64,000 nucleotides of DNA from positions 1,332,865-1,396,864 of the forward strand of contig OY718806.1 of assembly GCA_963070105.1 (NCBI GenBank). Direction: 5' to 3'. Below, in pieces: positions 1 through 16,719 of the stretch (the first letter of the stretch is position 1; each line of letters opens with the position of its first letter). The notes below the pieces were generated by a model that had not been told where the DNA came from, searched no databases, and saw only the letters and a list, made by a program, of their open reading frames with translations. The position numbers and the translations under genes were made by a program. The stretch comes from Litomosoides sigmodontis. Its lineage: Eukaryota; Nematoda; Chromadorea; Rhabditida; Onchocercidae.

Positions 1-762
1 GTGCTCCTAGTACCCTTGAAAAACGTGATAAAAGTTTAAATGGTAATAAATGATTTAACCTTTTTTTCCGCTTCCTTTTATCAAATAGAATTGTTGCTTA
101 AAACAAACAAGTCAACTGCTAGGTGACGGGAGAAAGGTGTGGGAGTGAGCAATAAATTGGTAGGTTAAAATTTAAATTTTAAGCACAATAACCTGCTAAA
201 TTTGCTGTTACATTTTGTTCTTGCTTTATGTTGTAACATTTGCTGTCATTCTTTTGTTCGAGATAAATCCTTTTTCATTTCCACTTCTATTTGTCCATTT
301 GTGGTCAGTTTAATGTGTAGCACAAATGCGCCAAACGTTGTTGTTTGATAAAGTGTGCAGGTAGGAAACTTTATTGAATTTTATTTTTTATTTAAAGTTT
401 ATGATGAAAGGAAAGGAGGAAATGCACGATCAAACATAAACTTTAGGCACAATTTTCGCATGAAAAAGATGGAAGTAGATTTTTGTAATTTGAAGATTTT
501 TCATTTCAACAAATTTCAATTTGAGACGAGTAGAGTTGAGAAAAAAGAAAAGGAGAGACGGAGAGGGAGAGGGAGAGGGAATGGGTGATGAAGGCAAAAT
601 TTTTAAATGTGAGCAAGAAGTGGTTGGTTTCCTACTTAGTTATGCAAATAATGTTTGCTAGAAATTTTCATTTTTTTTTCTTTTTTTTTTTTTAATTTTT
701 GATATGACAAAAAGTTACAATAAATTATAAAATATACATTTGTGAATTCATAAATTATTCTA
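1..762. other. Gene-free flank downstream of the first minus-strand gene
   Basis: AT-rich sequence without a convincing exon on either strand. It contains a short purine tract (GAGGGA repeats near 555-580) and poly-T runs near 668-693. The minus-strand gene ending at 763 would place its 3' UTR here. The only open frame of note (355-588, plus) has low-complexity arginine/glycine codons created by the purine tract and is not credible as a gene. Confidence 0.6.
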
Positions 763-3700
763 TCAAAATAGTCTTTTGCACTTTTCAACTGCAACTTCAG
801 CTTTTTCACATTTAAATTCCGGATAATAACTTTCAATAAGTGCGCAATTAGATACAACATATTGTTTAACGTCTGCGGAACCAAACTGTCGTGCCAGCGA
901 TCGAATTTTGTAACAGTGACGACGAAATATCTTGAAATAATTATGTCTCATATTAATTTAAAATGTTTCTTAATACCATTGCATTACTTATCTTTTGCAC
1001 TATCATGTCGTTTTGTACGAAAATTTTTAAGAAATTAAAATTCGAACATATTAAAATGTGGATTGAAACTTTTAGCAGATGCATGATATTACTTAATGGA
1101 ACATACGCTTATATTTTTGAATTTCTCTCTCTCCCTCCCTCCCTCTCTCTCTCTCTCCCTCTTTCTGTGTACATATAAAAAGGCCATGTTTGAACTCGAT
1201 GAAACCGTTTTTGAGTGAAATTACTGTAATGATGAACTTACTTCCTCATTCATATCACTGTCCTTCTTCGCACTACGTTTCATCGATGAAAGCAATCGTT
1301 TTCGCTCTGCGAATTTTTTTCGGTCATTGGCCATCTTTCGTCTTAACGCCAAAATTCGCTTCATTTTTTCATTCTCAACCGCAAATTTAATACTGTCATC
1401 TTTTCCAACCTTAAATTGCCTTTTTCATATCACAGATATGGAATTTGCCAATGTTTGTTGATGTTTTAATTTAGGAACTTCTAATTTGGCTAAGAAATCT
1501 ACTCCATTATTAAATAGTGCTTATTGAGGTTCACCGACCATTTCTCGAGAAAGTATTGCAGTAGCAGTAGCAGGTAGAAATTTCACAATTTCCTTCACAC
1601 TTCTCATTGTTTGCTCTTCAGCCTCTTCGATTCCATCTCTATCAGTTGCGCTATTATCAGCTTCTTCGCCCTCGTCATATTGTTTGAAAGTCTGAAGTAA
1701 TGTTGTAAATAACTTTTAAACATGTATTAATTTGATTTGAATATAGCAGAAATTAATTAGGCATATATTAATTTCATTAAATGAATGATAATTGATAAAA
1801 TCAGACATTTACAAATTTCTCTTACATTGGCAAATTTTTTTTTGTGCCTTTAGGAAGTTAAGTTGTTGGCATTTGAAAATTGTACACTTTCTGTTGATCA
1901 TGATTATCACTAACTTGTTGATAGAAAAAAAAAGTTTAAGATTTAAAATTATCAATGTATGGTTGATTGTACATGAATTGTCTTGCACTAATGTAAATGG
2001 TGCATCATTATACACAGTTTCGGCATATGTGAAATTTTAAAAAAAAACGTTTTGAATTGAATTATTAAAATTGTATCATTTTATTAGCTAATGCAGAAGT
2101 GGGCTTGTTTTTTAAATTGAATTTGGTGTAATGTATCATAGATTTCAATTTTAATTTTGTACACTTTTTGACAAGGCAATGCTGTGTTTTGCACGTTGTA
2201 TTTTCAATTCCACGAATTCCATACGATGAGGCACTTAGCACGCTAATCTGTTGCATGAGTGATTTAATTTTCTTTTTAATAAATTTTAAAATTTAGTTCA
2301 CAAATGATCCAAAGGTATGTGGAGTAATAAATTATAAAAAGTGAAAATTCGTTGCAGCAGATAAGTAGGACGTCGCAGGTTTAACATTAATAAAGAATAA
2401 ATTACAAACTGAAACAATGAGCAATAAAATTTATCGATTATCTCAACGTACACTATCAAATACAACACCTAAATTCGTGAAAAATTGAACTATTAATATA
2501 AAATTTAATTACTAATAATTAATTACTTTAATGACTTAATTTAACTACTAAAAATTAATATAAAATACGATCATATTTGTAAATATGTTCTAACGAAAAT
2601 GAGAACAAAGATAGCATACATGTTAATTTTAATATTTTTTTTTTAAAAAATTTAAAAATTACTTCTTACTTGTTGCAATTGAGCTCTTTGCACTTGCACA
2701 ACATCGTCATTTCCAGCACTCGTCATCTTCTGCGGATAAAAATGACGATAATGCATTTCATCATTTGCTTCCTCATTGGATCTATCCGTTCGCTTAGCAC
2801 TTCTCCTATTTTGATCAATCGCTTTGCTTCTGTTTGGTACAGCCATGCGAACATTTGCTGTTACTTTCTTAATTAATTATTTAATAATTAAAAAAAAATA
2901 AGCGAAATATGACAAACTTTACTTAATGGAGAAAAAAAAACTGTAATTTGAATATGTGCAATAAAAGAGATGGCGAATTTTTTTTCCTTTCTTTTTTTTT
3001 TTTAGCAAAATTGTGATAAGGCGAATTGTGACGGTGTTTCTTTTTTCTTTTTTTTTTTTGAACGATATAAGCTAACTAAGCTAACTTGTGCATGTGTTTC
3101 ACTTTGTAATGGCGTGGCCATGTACAGTTGTCCACCATAAATGATCATTTTTGGTTGACCATTTTGTGGCAGTGGACCAAATGGTTGATAATATCTAAAG
3201 TTATGAAAAAAAAATTTTAATTATAATGGAGAAATAAAAACGTTAAAATTTAATAACAATATTGCTATAATATTTTCAATTTAAAATAAAAAATAAAGCG
3301 TCAAAATTTAGGAAAAAAATATTTTTTTAAATGTTGAGAAAGCAAAAAAAAATAAAACTTACAAATGACCATCTTTAATTATCGGTTGAAAGATGATAGC
3401 CTGATGATGCATTGCTTGATTTTTTTGTGATGTGCTATGATTTGTAATGATTTCTGATGAATTTACAAAATTGCTATAAGTGAAATTTGCACTTTATTTT
3501 TTTGTAATAAAATACCTTTAATAACGAATAACATTGTGTGAATCACTGGAAATTATAAGAACCAAAAGTTAAAAATGAAGCAAAAAATTAAATTCATTAG
3601 CAAAAAAATGATGGTAACAGTCGATTCGGTACGTTATTATTTTGAAATTTGTAATTCTCATTAATTTCATCATCTCTTCATCTCTTTCAGATTCTCAGGA

Positions 3701-4819
3701 TCTGACGATAAAAAAAGAAAACGATCAAATAATACCTAATTTATATTTCGAGGAAATTTTATTCAAAATCTGTGGTGAAGTATTTGAAAGAAACGAATTA
3801 AAATGTCATTACAATATAGTCCCTACTACGATGCGATATCGTTTCCAATCGGGAAATGAAAAATTTAATTAAATGAATTGTTAGTAAACTTGCCCCTGCT
3901 GTGGAACCATTGCTGATAATTCATTAGCTGAATTAGATACAATTGGTGGGTCCTCCTACAATTTAATGAGGAAAAAGATCACAAATGAACGAAATTTGTA
4001 ACATTTTGAAATTATTTCGCATTTTCGTCGTCTTCGGGATAAGTTATTTCACTGACACTTTTTAAATCATAAATAATAAAAACTATCCTGTTCGTCTGAA
4101 GGAAAAAAAAACACACAGCGCTCTAATCCTTTAATTTTTCATTAAAATTTTTTTACGGAAAATTAAAATATTGTAAAATAGTCACCTGGATGAAGGCAGA
4201 TGCCGTACTGTATTCTAAATTTGCGTGTGAGGGATGTTGCTTAAGTTTGAATCTAGAATTTCAGCAATGTTAAAAGTTTGCAAGCATTATTTGAATTTAT
4301 TGCTAAGCTTGAAAAACTGCTTCTAACCGATACGGGGAGAATGGTTTAGCTGTTGTTGGTTCGTAATCAATGAAGCCAGCTTGAGCAGCTAATCGATGAA
4401 ACAAATCGGGTGGAATGTGAAAAAGTTTCGAAAGTTTTTCACGAAAAACCGGATCGATTCCTTGAATAGCGCCCGGAACGGTGGTTTGTGATACATCACT
4501 GGCATCGTAATTTGCTGTTGGCGAGGTTGGTACCGCTGCTACAACATCAAGAGCACCCTAAAATGCCAAATTTAAATTATAGAAAATAAACAAGAAGATA
4601 GTATGATTGGAGGGAGAGAGTGAGGAAAAAACACTGATATCAAATAAATCAAAATGTCGTTTCTTCTCAATTAATGATTAATTAAATTTATCATCAAATG
4701 CTAGACAAAAAAGCGTAAAATACTTTTACCCGAATTACTTTCTTCAAATCCAAAAATGGCTTTTCTTCAGCAATGACAGTTCTTTGTAGTGATAGCAATA
4801 CAATTATTTTTGTAAACAT
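763..4819 (-). CDS. Unrecognised multi-exon gene with signal peptide and four-cysteine C-terminus
   Basis: I do not recognise this family. Exons I can support (minus strand, 5' to 3'): 4819-4730, 4557-4328, 4214-4186, 3955-3890, 3545-3516, 3453-3363, 3194-3086, 2867-2670, 1691-1535, 1409-1242, 930-763. The first exon starts at an ATG immediately after a TTTAG acceptor and encodes a short hydrophobic leader (MFTKIIVLLSLQRTVIA) followed by EEKPFLDL, so a secreted product is likely. The middle is proline/glutamine-rich (exon 3194-3086 has YYQPFGPLPQNGQPK), then comes a basic/acidic stretch, and the last exon carries four cysteines (C-x20-C-x11-C-x9-C) before a TGA. Phases agree for 3545-3516 to 3453-3363, 3194-3086, 2867-2670 and 1691-1535, and between the last two exons. 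They do not yet agree around 4214-4186, at 3955 to 3545, and between 1535 and 1409, so a small exon is missing or a boundary is wrong. The acceptor at 2867 is weak. Length is about 350 residues. That exons are real is fairly sure; the exact model is not. Confidence 0.6.
3575..3872 (+). CDS. Possible small two-exon gene nested in an intron on the opposite strand
   Basis: Two plus-strand exons, 3575-3628 and 3699-3872, join in frame across a GTACGT donor and a CTCAG acceptor. They give about 75 residues starting MKQKIKFISKKMMVTVDS and ending at a TAA. The product is charged, with two cysteines (ICGEVF and LKCHYN), no membrane segment and no family I recognise. It lies inside introns of the minus-strand gene, between its exons at 3890-3955 and 3516-3545. 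The first of two closely spaced acceptors (after 3690) leads straight to a stop, so the second (after 3698) is needed. The protein-like composition in an AT-rich intron is the main argument; chance is not excluded. Confidence 0.33.
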
Positions 4820-4831
4820 CTAAATTAAATT
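4820..4831 (-). promoter_or_regulatory. Probable spliced-leader trans-splice acceptor
   Basis: On the minus strand the sequence TTTAATTTAG ends directly against the ATG at 4819. There is no upstream exon need, and a canonical nematode acceptor touching the start codon is the usual look of an SL trans-splice site. Inference from nematode gene structure. Confidence 0.5.
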
Positions 4832-5545
4832 TAAAATGTAAAAGTATTCACAAATGTAAAACGTTTAGCGAACACTGATTTTTCGGTTTTCCGAATGCAA
4901 TTCGTTAAGAAATATAATCATTAGCAAGCAAATTCTTCATTTTGAAATGTTAAGAAGACCGTAATTAGCGATTAGTGAATGCACATGCTTAATAATACAG
5001 GGTAACGAATTTAATCATAGGCAAATTAAATTTTTAAAAGTATCGAATTTCGCTATGTATTTATGTATATATAATTATTTGAGTACATGTGATGATATAA
5101 CCGAGACAGGAGGTCAGAAAAGTCGGATTGTTGATATTGGTTCAGGGCGAGGTGGTTGTATGGTCAAAAGGTGCGTTAGAAAAGGGAAGACCTAAATATC
5201 AGTTGCGATCCAAAAGTGATGATCCCAATTTCAAACCAAATAATTTCAATTAATCCAATCTCTGATGTGCTAGAAAATTTTCAATTATAATTTAGTATTT
5301 AGCGTTAATTTATATCATTTTCGTATCGCAATTGCTTCATAAATAGCAAAGGAAGGAAGAGATGCATTAAATTAGAAGAAATTCTTTTTTTTCCAAATAA
5401 AAAATTCTCAAAAAAGGAAAAAATTAAAACGAAAAGGAAAGCAAAAATTCTGCGTTTTAGCAGAATACCTATGTGTAATAGAAATAATGGTGAAACTAAT
5501 ATCAATAACACTGAAGGTAAATAATGAAAAAAAATAATAAGATTT
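4832..5545. other. Upstream region of the minus-strand gene, no gene seen
   Basis: AT-rich promoter/5' flank of the gene starting at 4819. A slightly more GC-rich patch at about 5100-5230 has no supportable exon. Open frames here lack splice or protein-like support. Confidence 0.5.
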
Positions 5546-5900
5546 AATAATAATTAATAATAATTAATAATAATTAATAATAATTAATAATAATTAATAA
5601 TAATTAATAATAATTAATAATAATTAATAATAATTAATAATAATTAATAATAATTAATAATAATTAATAATAATTAATAATAATTAATAATAATTAATAA
5701 TAATTAATAATAATTAATAATTATTAATAATAATTAATAATAATTAATAATAATTAATAACAATTAATAATAATTAATAATAATTAATAATAATTAATAA
5801 TAATTAATAATAATTAATAATAATTAATAATAATTAATAATAATTAATAATAATTAATAATAATTAATAATAATTAATAATAATTAATAATAATTAATAA
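5546..5900. repeat. 10-bp tandem array (TAATAATTAA)n
   Basis: About 35 near-perfect head-to-tail copies of a 10-bp unit containing TTAA. Only isolated substitutions are visible (near 5721 and 5761). It runs directly into a different 12-bp array. Confidence 0.95.
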
Positions 5901-6365
5901 TAAATTTAATAATAAATTTAATAATAAATTTAATAATAAATTTAATAATAAATTTAATAATAAATTTAATAATAAATTTAATAATAAATTTAATAATAAA
6001 TTTAATAATAAATTTAATAATAAATTTAATAATAAATTTAATAATAAATTTAATAATAAATTTAATAATAAATTTAATAATAAATTTAATAATAAATTTA
6101 ATAATAAATTTAATAATAAATTTAATAATAAATTTAATAATAAATTTAATAATAAATTTAATAATAAATTTAATAATAAATTTAATAATAAATTTAATAA
6201 TAAATTTAATAATAAATAATAAATTTAATAATAAATTTAATAATAAATTTAATAATAAATTTAATAATAAATTTAATAATAAATTTAATAATAAATTTAA
6301 TAATAAATTTAATTATAAATTTAATAATAAATTTAATTATAAATTTAGTAATAAATTTAATAATA
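5895..6365. repeat. 12-bp tandem array (TAATAAATTTAA)n
   Basis: About 38 copies of a 12-bp unit closely related to the preceding 10-bp unit. There is one shortened unit near 6211 and degenerate copies after 6310 that decay into TAA/TAATGG-like simple sequence up to about 6480. Confidence 0.93.
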
Positions 6366-6479
6366 ATTTAATAATAATAATAAACAATAGTAATAATGGA
6401 AATAATATAATAATAATGATAATGGTATTGGTAATGATAGCAACAATGATAATGATAGCGGCAGTAGTAATGGTAATAA

Positions 6480-12682
<6,203 letters not shown>

Positions 12683-12922
12683 TAATAATAAAATAATAAC
12701 AGTAATAATGAACAATGAATTGTGAATGTTAGGATATTTCTGTAACATGAAAAAAAGGTGAAAGAGAATAAGAAGAATGTATGGAAAATTGTGATAGGTC
12801 AGAGTTAAAAGAGAAATTAATGCATTGAAATATCATTAAGTGCTATATTCTCACATAATTTAACATAGCATCACATTTTTATTGTTGTTGTTTTTTCATC
12901 ATTATTTGGCGTAATTTAATTA

Positions 12923-14994
12923 GTGTTATTGTTATTATCGCTATTATTAAAGTGGGATAATTGTAGAGCGCAAACTGAAATTGTCCTTTCATTGCTTTGT
13001 TTTCCGAATCAAGAAGTTCCAGACATTGTGAATTATGCTGATTTTTGCTTATTACTTAAGGATGCATACGATGAAAAATTTGGGAAAGTGGCATGTAAAA
13101 GTTTTTTTCTAATATTTTTTTTCAATTGGCATAAAAATTTGAATTTTTAAATTCATTTCATATTTTTATGAAATTTGTTTCTCTTATTTTTTTTGTTTTT
13201 TTTTTGTTAATTAATGTTATTTTTCATCATCTGTTTAGCCGAAAATGAGGAAAGTTCTTCAAAATCTGAAGACAGCTGGGATGAGGAAAATTTGGAGGAA
13301 ATGGAAGTTCTCGCCGCATTGAATTCATTTCGTAATGAAACAACTGATCCTTGTGTGGATATTTTCAATTTTATTCGACATGAAAATTTAGTAAATTTTT
13401 GCAAATTTTACTGCATAAACATTTAGAAGGTGTGCCTTCACTAATTCGGTTCTTACAAGAACTTTTTCTTCAAAAAAAGTGAAAGCTAAAAAACAATTTC
13501 TTTTAAAATTACAGTTTAAGATGTAAATGTAACACTTAAAATATGCAATTTCATCATTTCATTTTCACTTCCTCTTTCCCTCACCGCTGCTGGAAATATT
13601 TTAAGAAAAAAAAAGAAAAAGAAAAAAAAAGTGTTTACGATGTACTAGGCAAGGCTTTCGCTGTACGAAAAATGTTGATGATAAATGATGTGAGTTTCAA
13701 ACTTCCTGAATGCAATTTTGTTTATCCTGAAGATTCGTACCGTAATGAGGCAGGCGTGGCGTATGCAAAGATTAAAAAGAAATTTGTACGAATTGGAGCA
13801 AAAAATGAATTATTTAGTGGCACATTATGTTGCTGAGAAGTAAGAATGTAATTTGCTATCTTTTTAAATAAATAGTTAAAATTTTAGATTTAAATAAAAA
13901 AAATAATTACTAATCAAAACGATTCATCATCTATTGATTTAGTGGCAGGAATTTGAAACCGTTTTTCAGTTTAAGAGCTGGAAAAAAAGTTTTTTTTAAA
14001 TTTATTCTTATTTTTCCGTTTACTGATACGAATATAATGGTGATATTATTGGATTGAAAAGCTTCTCTGTTACAGATGTTGCGCATATCAAAATGGTGAA
14101 TGCTCGGAATGCGATTCAGGTTGTCATACAGATCGAAGTAATCGAAGTAGTTCGTCAAACAATTCAAGAATAAAATTATTTGTAACAAAGTACTCATTTA
14201 TTACTCAAACATTATTGGAATTTAATTTAATTTCCATTTTTTTCTTCACTGTTGTACTGAGTTCTTAGTAATGAAATGAGTAAAGCAAGCAAAATGCTTC
14301 AACGTTTTCCTTTTATTTGTTTGTTAATTTTTTATTGTTTAATTTTATTTTTCGTAGGAGGAGAGATGATGATGAAACGAATGAGCTAACAATAGCCAGT
14401 CAACGTGAGCTACCGGCAGGAGTTGATCAGGATCTTTCGACAGCGTATTATACCGAGGAAAACAGTGAGCTGAATTCAGATCAGATAACTGTAAAATTAT
14501 CAAATGAATTGGGAAAATTGTCATCGACTGGAAGAAACACGTACAGCGATAAATCATCAACGCTCACGCTCACGTCTGCTCGTAACGCACAAACAGCCAA
14601 TGATTTCTCATCGCCAACGGATCATAAGGTAGTCAATCTATGATGTGATAGTAAGAAATGATAAGATATTACGAATTAAATTAAGCCAAAAGAAACCGAA
14701 CTGATAGATCTATTATTAACTATAATTCATCAAATTGTTAAGCAGCTATCAATCAACAATTCGCCGTCAAATGATACAGATCAACGCGAGCGAAATGATG
14801 TTATTTCAACATGTATGATGCAATCAATGATTGAAACAAATTTATTGCCAAATTTTAGAAATAAATTTGTAAAGTTACAACTTCCAACAAATTTTGAATG
14901 CCATAATTATGATGAACAAATTTTATGCAAAAAAATTAAATCGAAAAAATATATCGAATTTGATACTTCATCATTTTGGCATAAAAAAAATTAA
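12923..14994 (+). CDS. Unrecognised eight-exon gene, 5' end not found, cysteine cluster in the middle
   Basis: Preferred exons: 12923-13094, 13239-13331, 13427-13478, 13632-13689, 13733-13839, 14076-14189, 14358-14628, 14686-14994. Phases match at every junction, giving about 391 codons ending in TAA. The first exon opens with a hydrophobic run ([13 protein letters not shown]) that could be a signal peptide, but no ATG precedes it, so a first exon supplying at least one base is missing. Then come an acidic segment (SEDSWDEENLEEMEV), a basic helical segment (RQAWRMQRLKRNLYELEQ), a cysteine cluster (CCAYQNGECSECDSGC), a Ser/Thr-rich region and a C-terminal exon with four codons for Met in its middle and two Cys near the end. 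No known family is recognised. Exons 2-4 are the weakest: exon 2 may instead run to 13390 and join an exon starting at 13606 (both phase 0), and the exon 4 acceptor follows a poly-A tract. The intron at 13690-13732 is only 43 bp. Confidence 0.58.
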
Positions 14995-15098
14995 TTACAA
15001 TCATCCACGAACTGCTATTCCTCATCAATATGCATAATAAAAATTAATTAATTTGCTTGATTTGTTATTTTGAGACAATGATTGTTAATCTCTTTTTT

Positions 15099-15151
<53 letters not shown>

Positions 15152-16719
15152 GTAACAGGTGGTAATTTCATCTTGATTATTGATGAATGACGTAATCGGT
15201 TTGAAGTTTGAATGGAAATTGATAAGAAATTAGTTGATAAGAAATTGGTTAACTTGCACAATCCGGAAAAAGTATGCGTCGAAAAAGTCAGTAATCACAT
15301 AATAATAAATAATATTTACAAAGTTCCGTTTCATCATAATTATTGGTATTTGAAAAGTATTGATAACTATGACAAAATAAATGAAGTAATTGGCAGTTGT
15401 ACGGAGAATGATAAATGTTGACTGTTTTAAATTGAAGCACACAATTTACAAGTTATTTAAATGGTAGAAAGAGTGAAGCGAACAAGCAAAGCATCCTATG
15501 ATATCATTCAAATGCAAAATAAGCCAAATGGAGAAAGGATTAATTAAACTATTTTCGCAATAATCTAAAGCACTGAAAAAGTAATCGTCAAGACAAACGA
15601 ATTTAGAATTCAAAATGGAATAATTTTTCGGGATGCAAGCATTTTGTAAATACAAAAATTACTTTCGAAATTCTTTTTTTTTGATTTAACAGACGGTATA
15701 TTTCACATACATATTGAAATGATTGAAAAGTGTGAGTTAAGTGAAAATGCAAAAGATAGCGAGAATTTGACCAGCCACATTAATTTAATAAATTTCATTA
15801 TTGTCACGATTTTTAAAAATTTTCAGTTCATTGGAAATCAAAAATTGCTCATAACATAAATTTATGGATCATGAATTTAAATTAGCACAATTTATCATAA
15901 ATTTCTAGAGAAGATTACGACGTGCTTCTCGTCACTTCTTCATTAATTCACTTATGTGTTTCAGTTTATAGCATGTGAAAGATTGCTTTATCTCTTTTTG
16001 TTTGATATTCCATGACGTGTCCGTTAACTTCCGGGAAGAATAAAGTCCTAACCTTTCGCTAATTCTGAGAAGCCTTGATAGTCGAGCAGATGGAGGAAAA
16101 TCTGTTTCCAGTGTTTTCTAAGGCGCAGAATTAGTAGCAGTATGGTTGTCAACTAGTAATTTAACAAATCGAAGTGCACGCCAACTTTCATCTCAGATAT
16201 TTATTTTATGAAAACACAACATCAAGGCTCGGGAAATTGTCATAGCGAGACTGCACTTATTAGGTAGGCCGTGAAAGAATGGAATGGCTGGCATTTACAT
16301 GACGGTGCTGACCTGTTGTTCAGCGAGCAGATCGTGGGTTGAGTGCCGCTGATACAGCTGGATGCGTAAGCAGTGGCTGTTTTTTTTTTTTTTTTTTGCA
16401 TAGATACTGGAGAAGCGGAAACACGTCAAGAGAAAATAAATGTCCTATCCATCTGTATGAGTGTGGGAGAGACAAAAATATTTTAGAATTTGCTAGAATT
16501 CAGGAGCAGTTGGCGATTCGATTCATTTGTGGAACAGGTTTTGTGGGGCAAAAGAAGGGAATACAAATTGTAGGTTATTTTCAAACACACATGAGGTTAC
16601 ATTCCATGATTCTCAATTTTTCCAGTTTGGTTCAGGAGGTTTAAATTTTCGACATGTGTGACTCGATAGATAATGTTATAAATCACAGTGCTGTTTAAAA
16701 CGGCGATCAAAACGGTGGA
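14995..16719. other. Intergenic interval
   Basis: No supported gene. It contains the TG microsatellite at 15103 and a 69-codon plus-strand frame (15212-15421, MEIDKKLVDKKLVNLHNPEK...) whose composition is protein-like but which has no other support. A GC-richer zone from about 16020 precedes the tetraspanin gene; the open frame 16339-16644 is not needed by any exon model. Confidence 0.5.
15103..15147. repeat. (TG)n microsatellite
   Basis: About 22 uninterrupted TG dinucleotides in an intergenic interval. Confidence 0.95.

Noticed and set aside
5546..6365. CRISPR-like regular spacing
   Set aside because: Units are contiguous 10/12-bp repeats with no spacers, in a eukaryotic genome.
13931..14197. 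88-codon minus-strand frame with a leader-like start
   Set aside because: Overlaps a well-phased plus-strand exon (14076-14189) and its intron; treated as an antisense shadow.
16339..16644. 101-codon frame upstream of the tetraspanin
   Set aside because: Starts across a poly-T run, has no recognisable domain and is not needed by the gene model.
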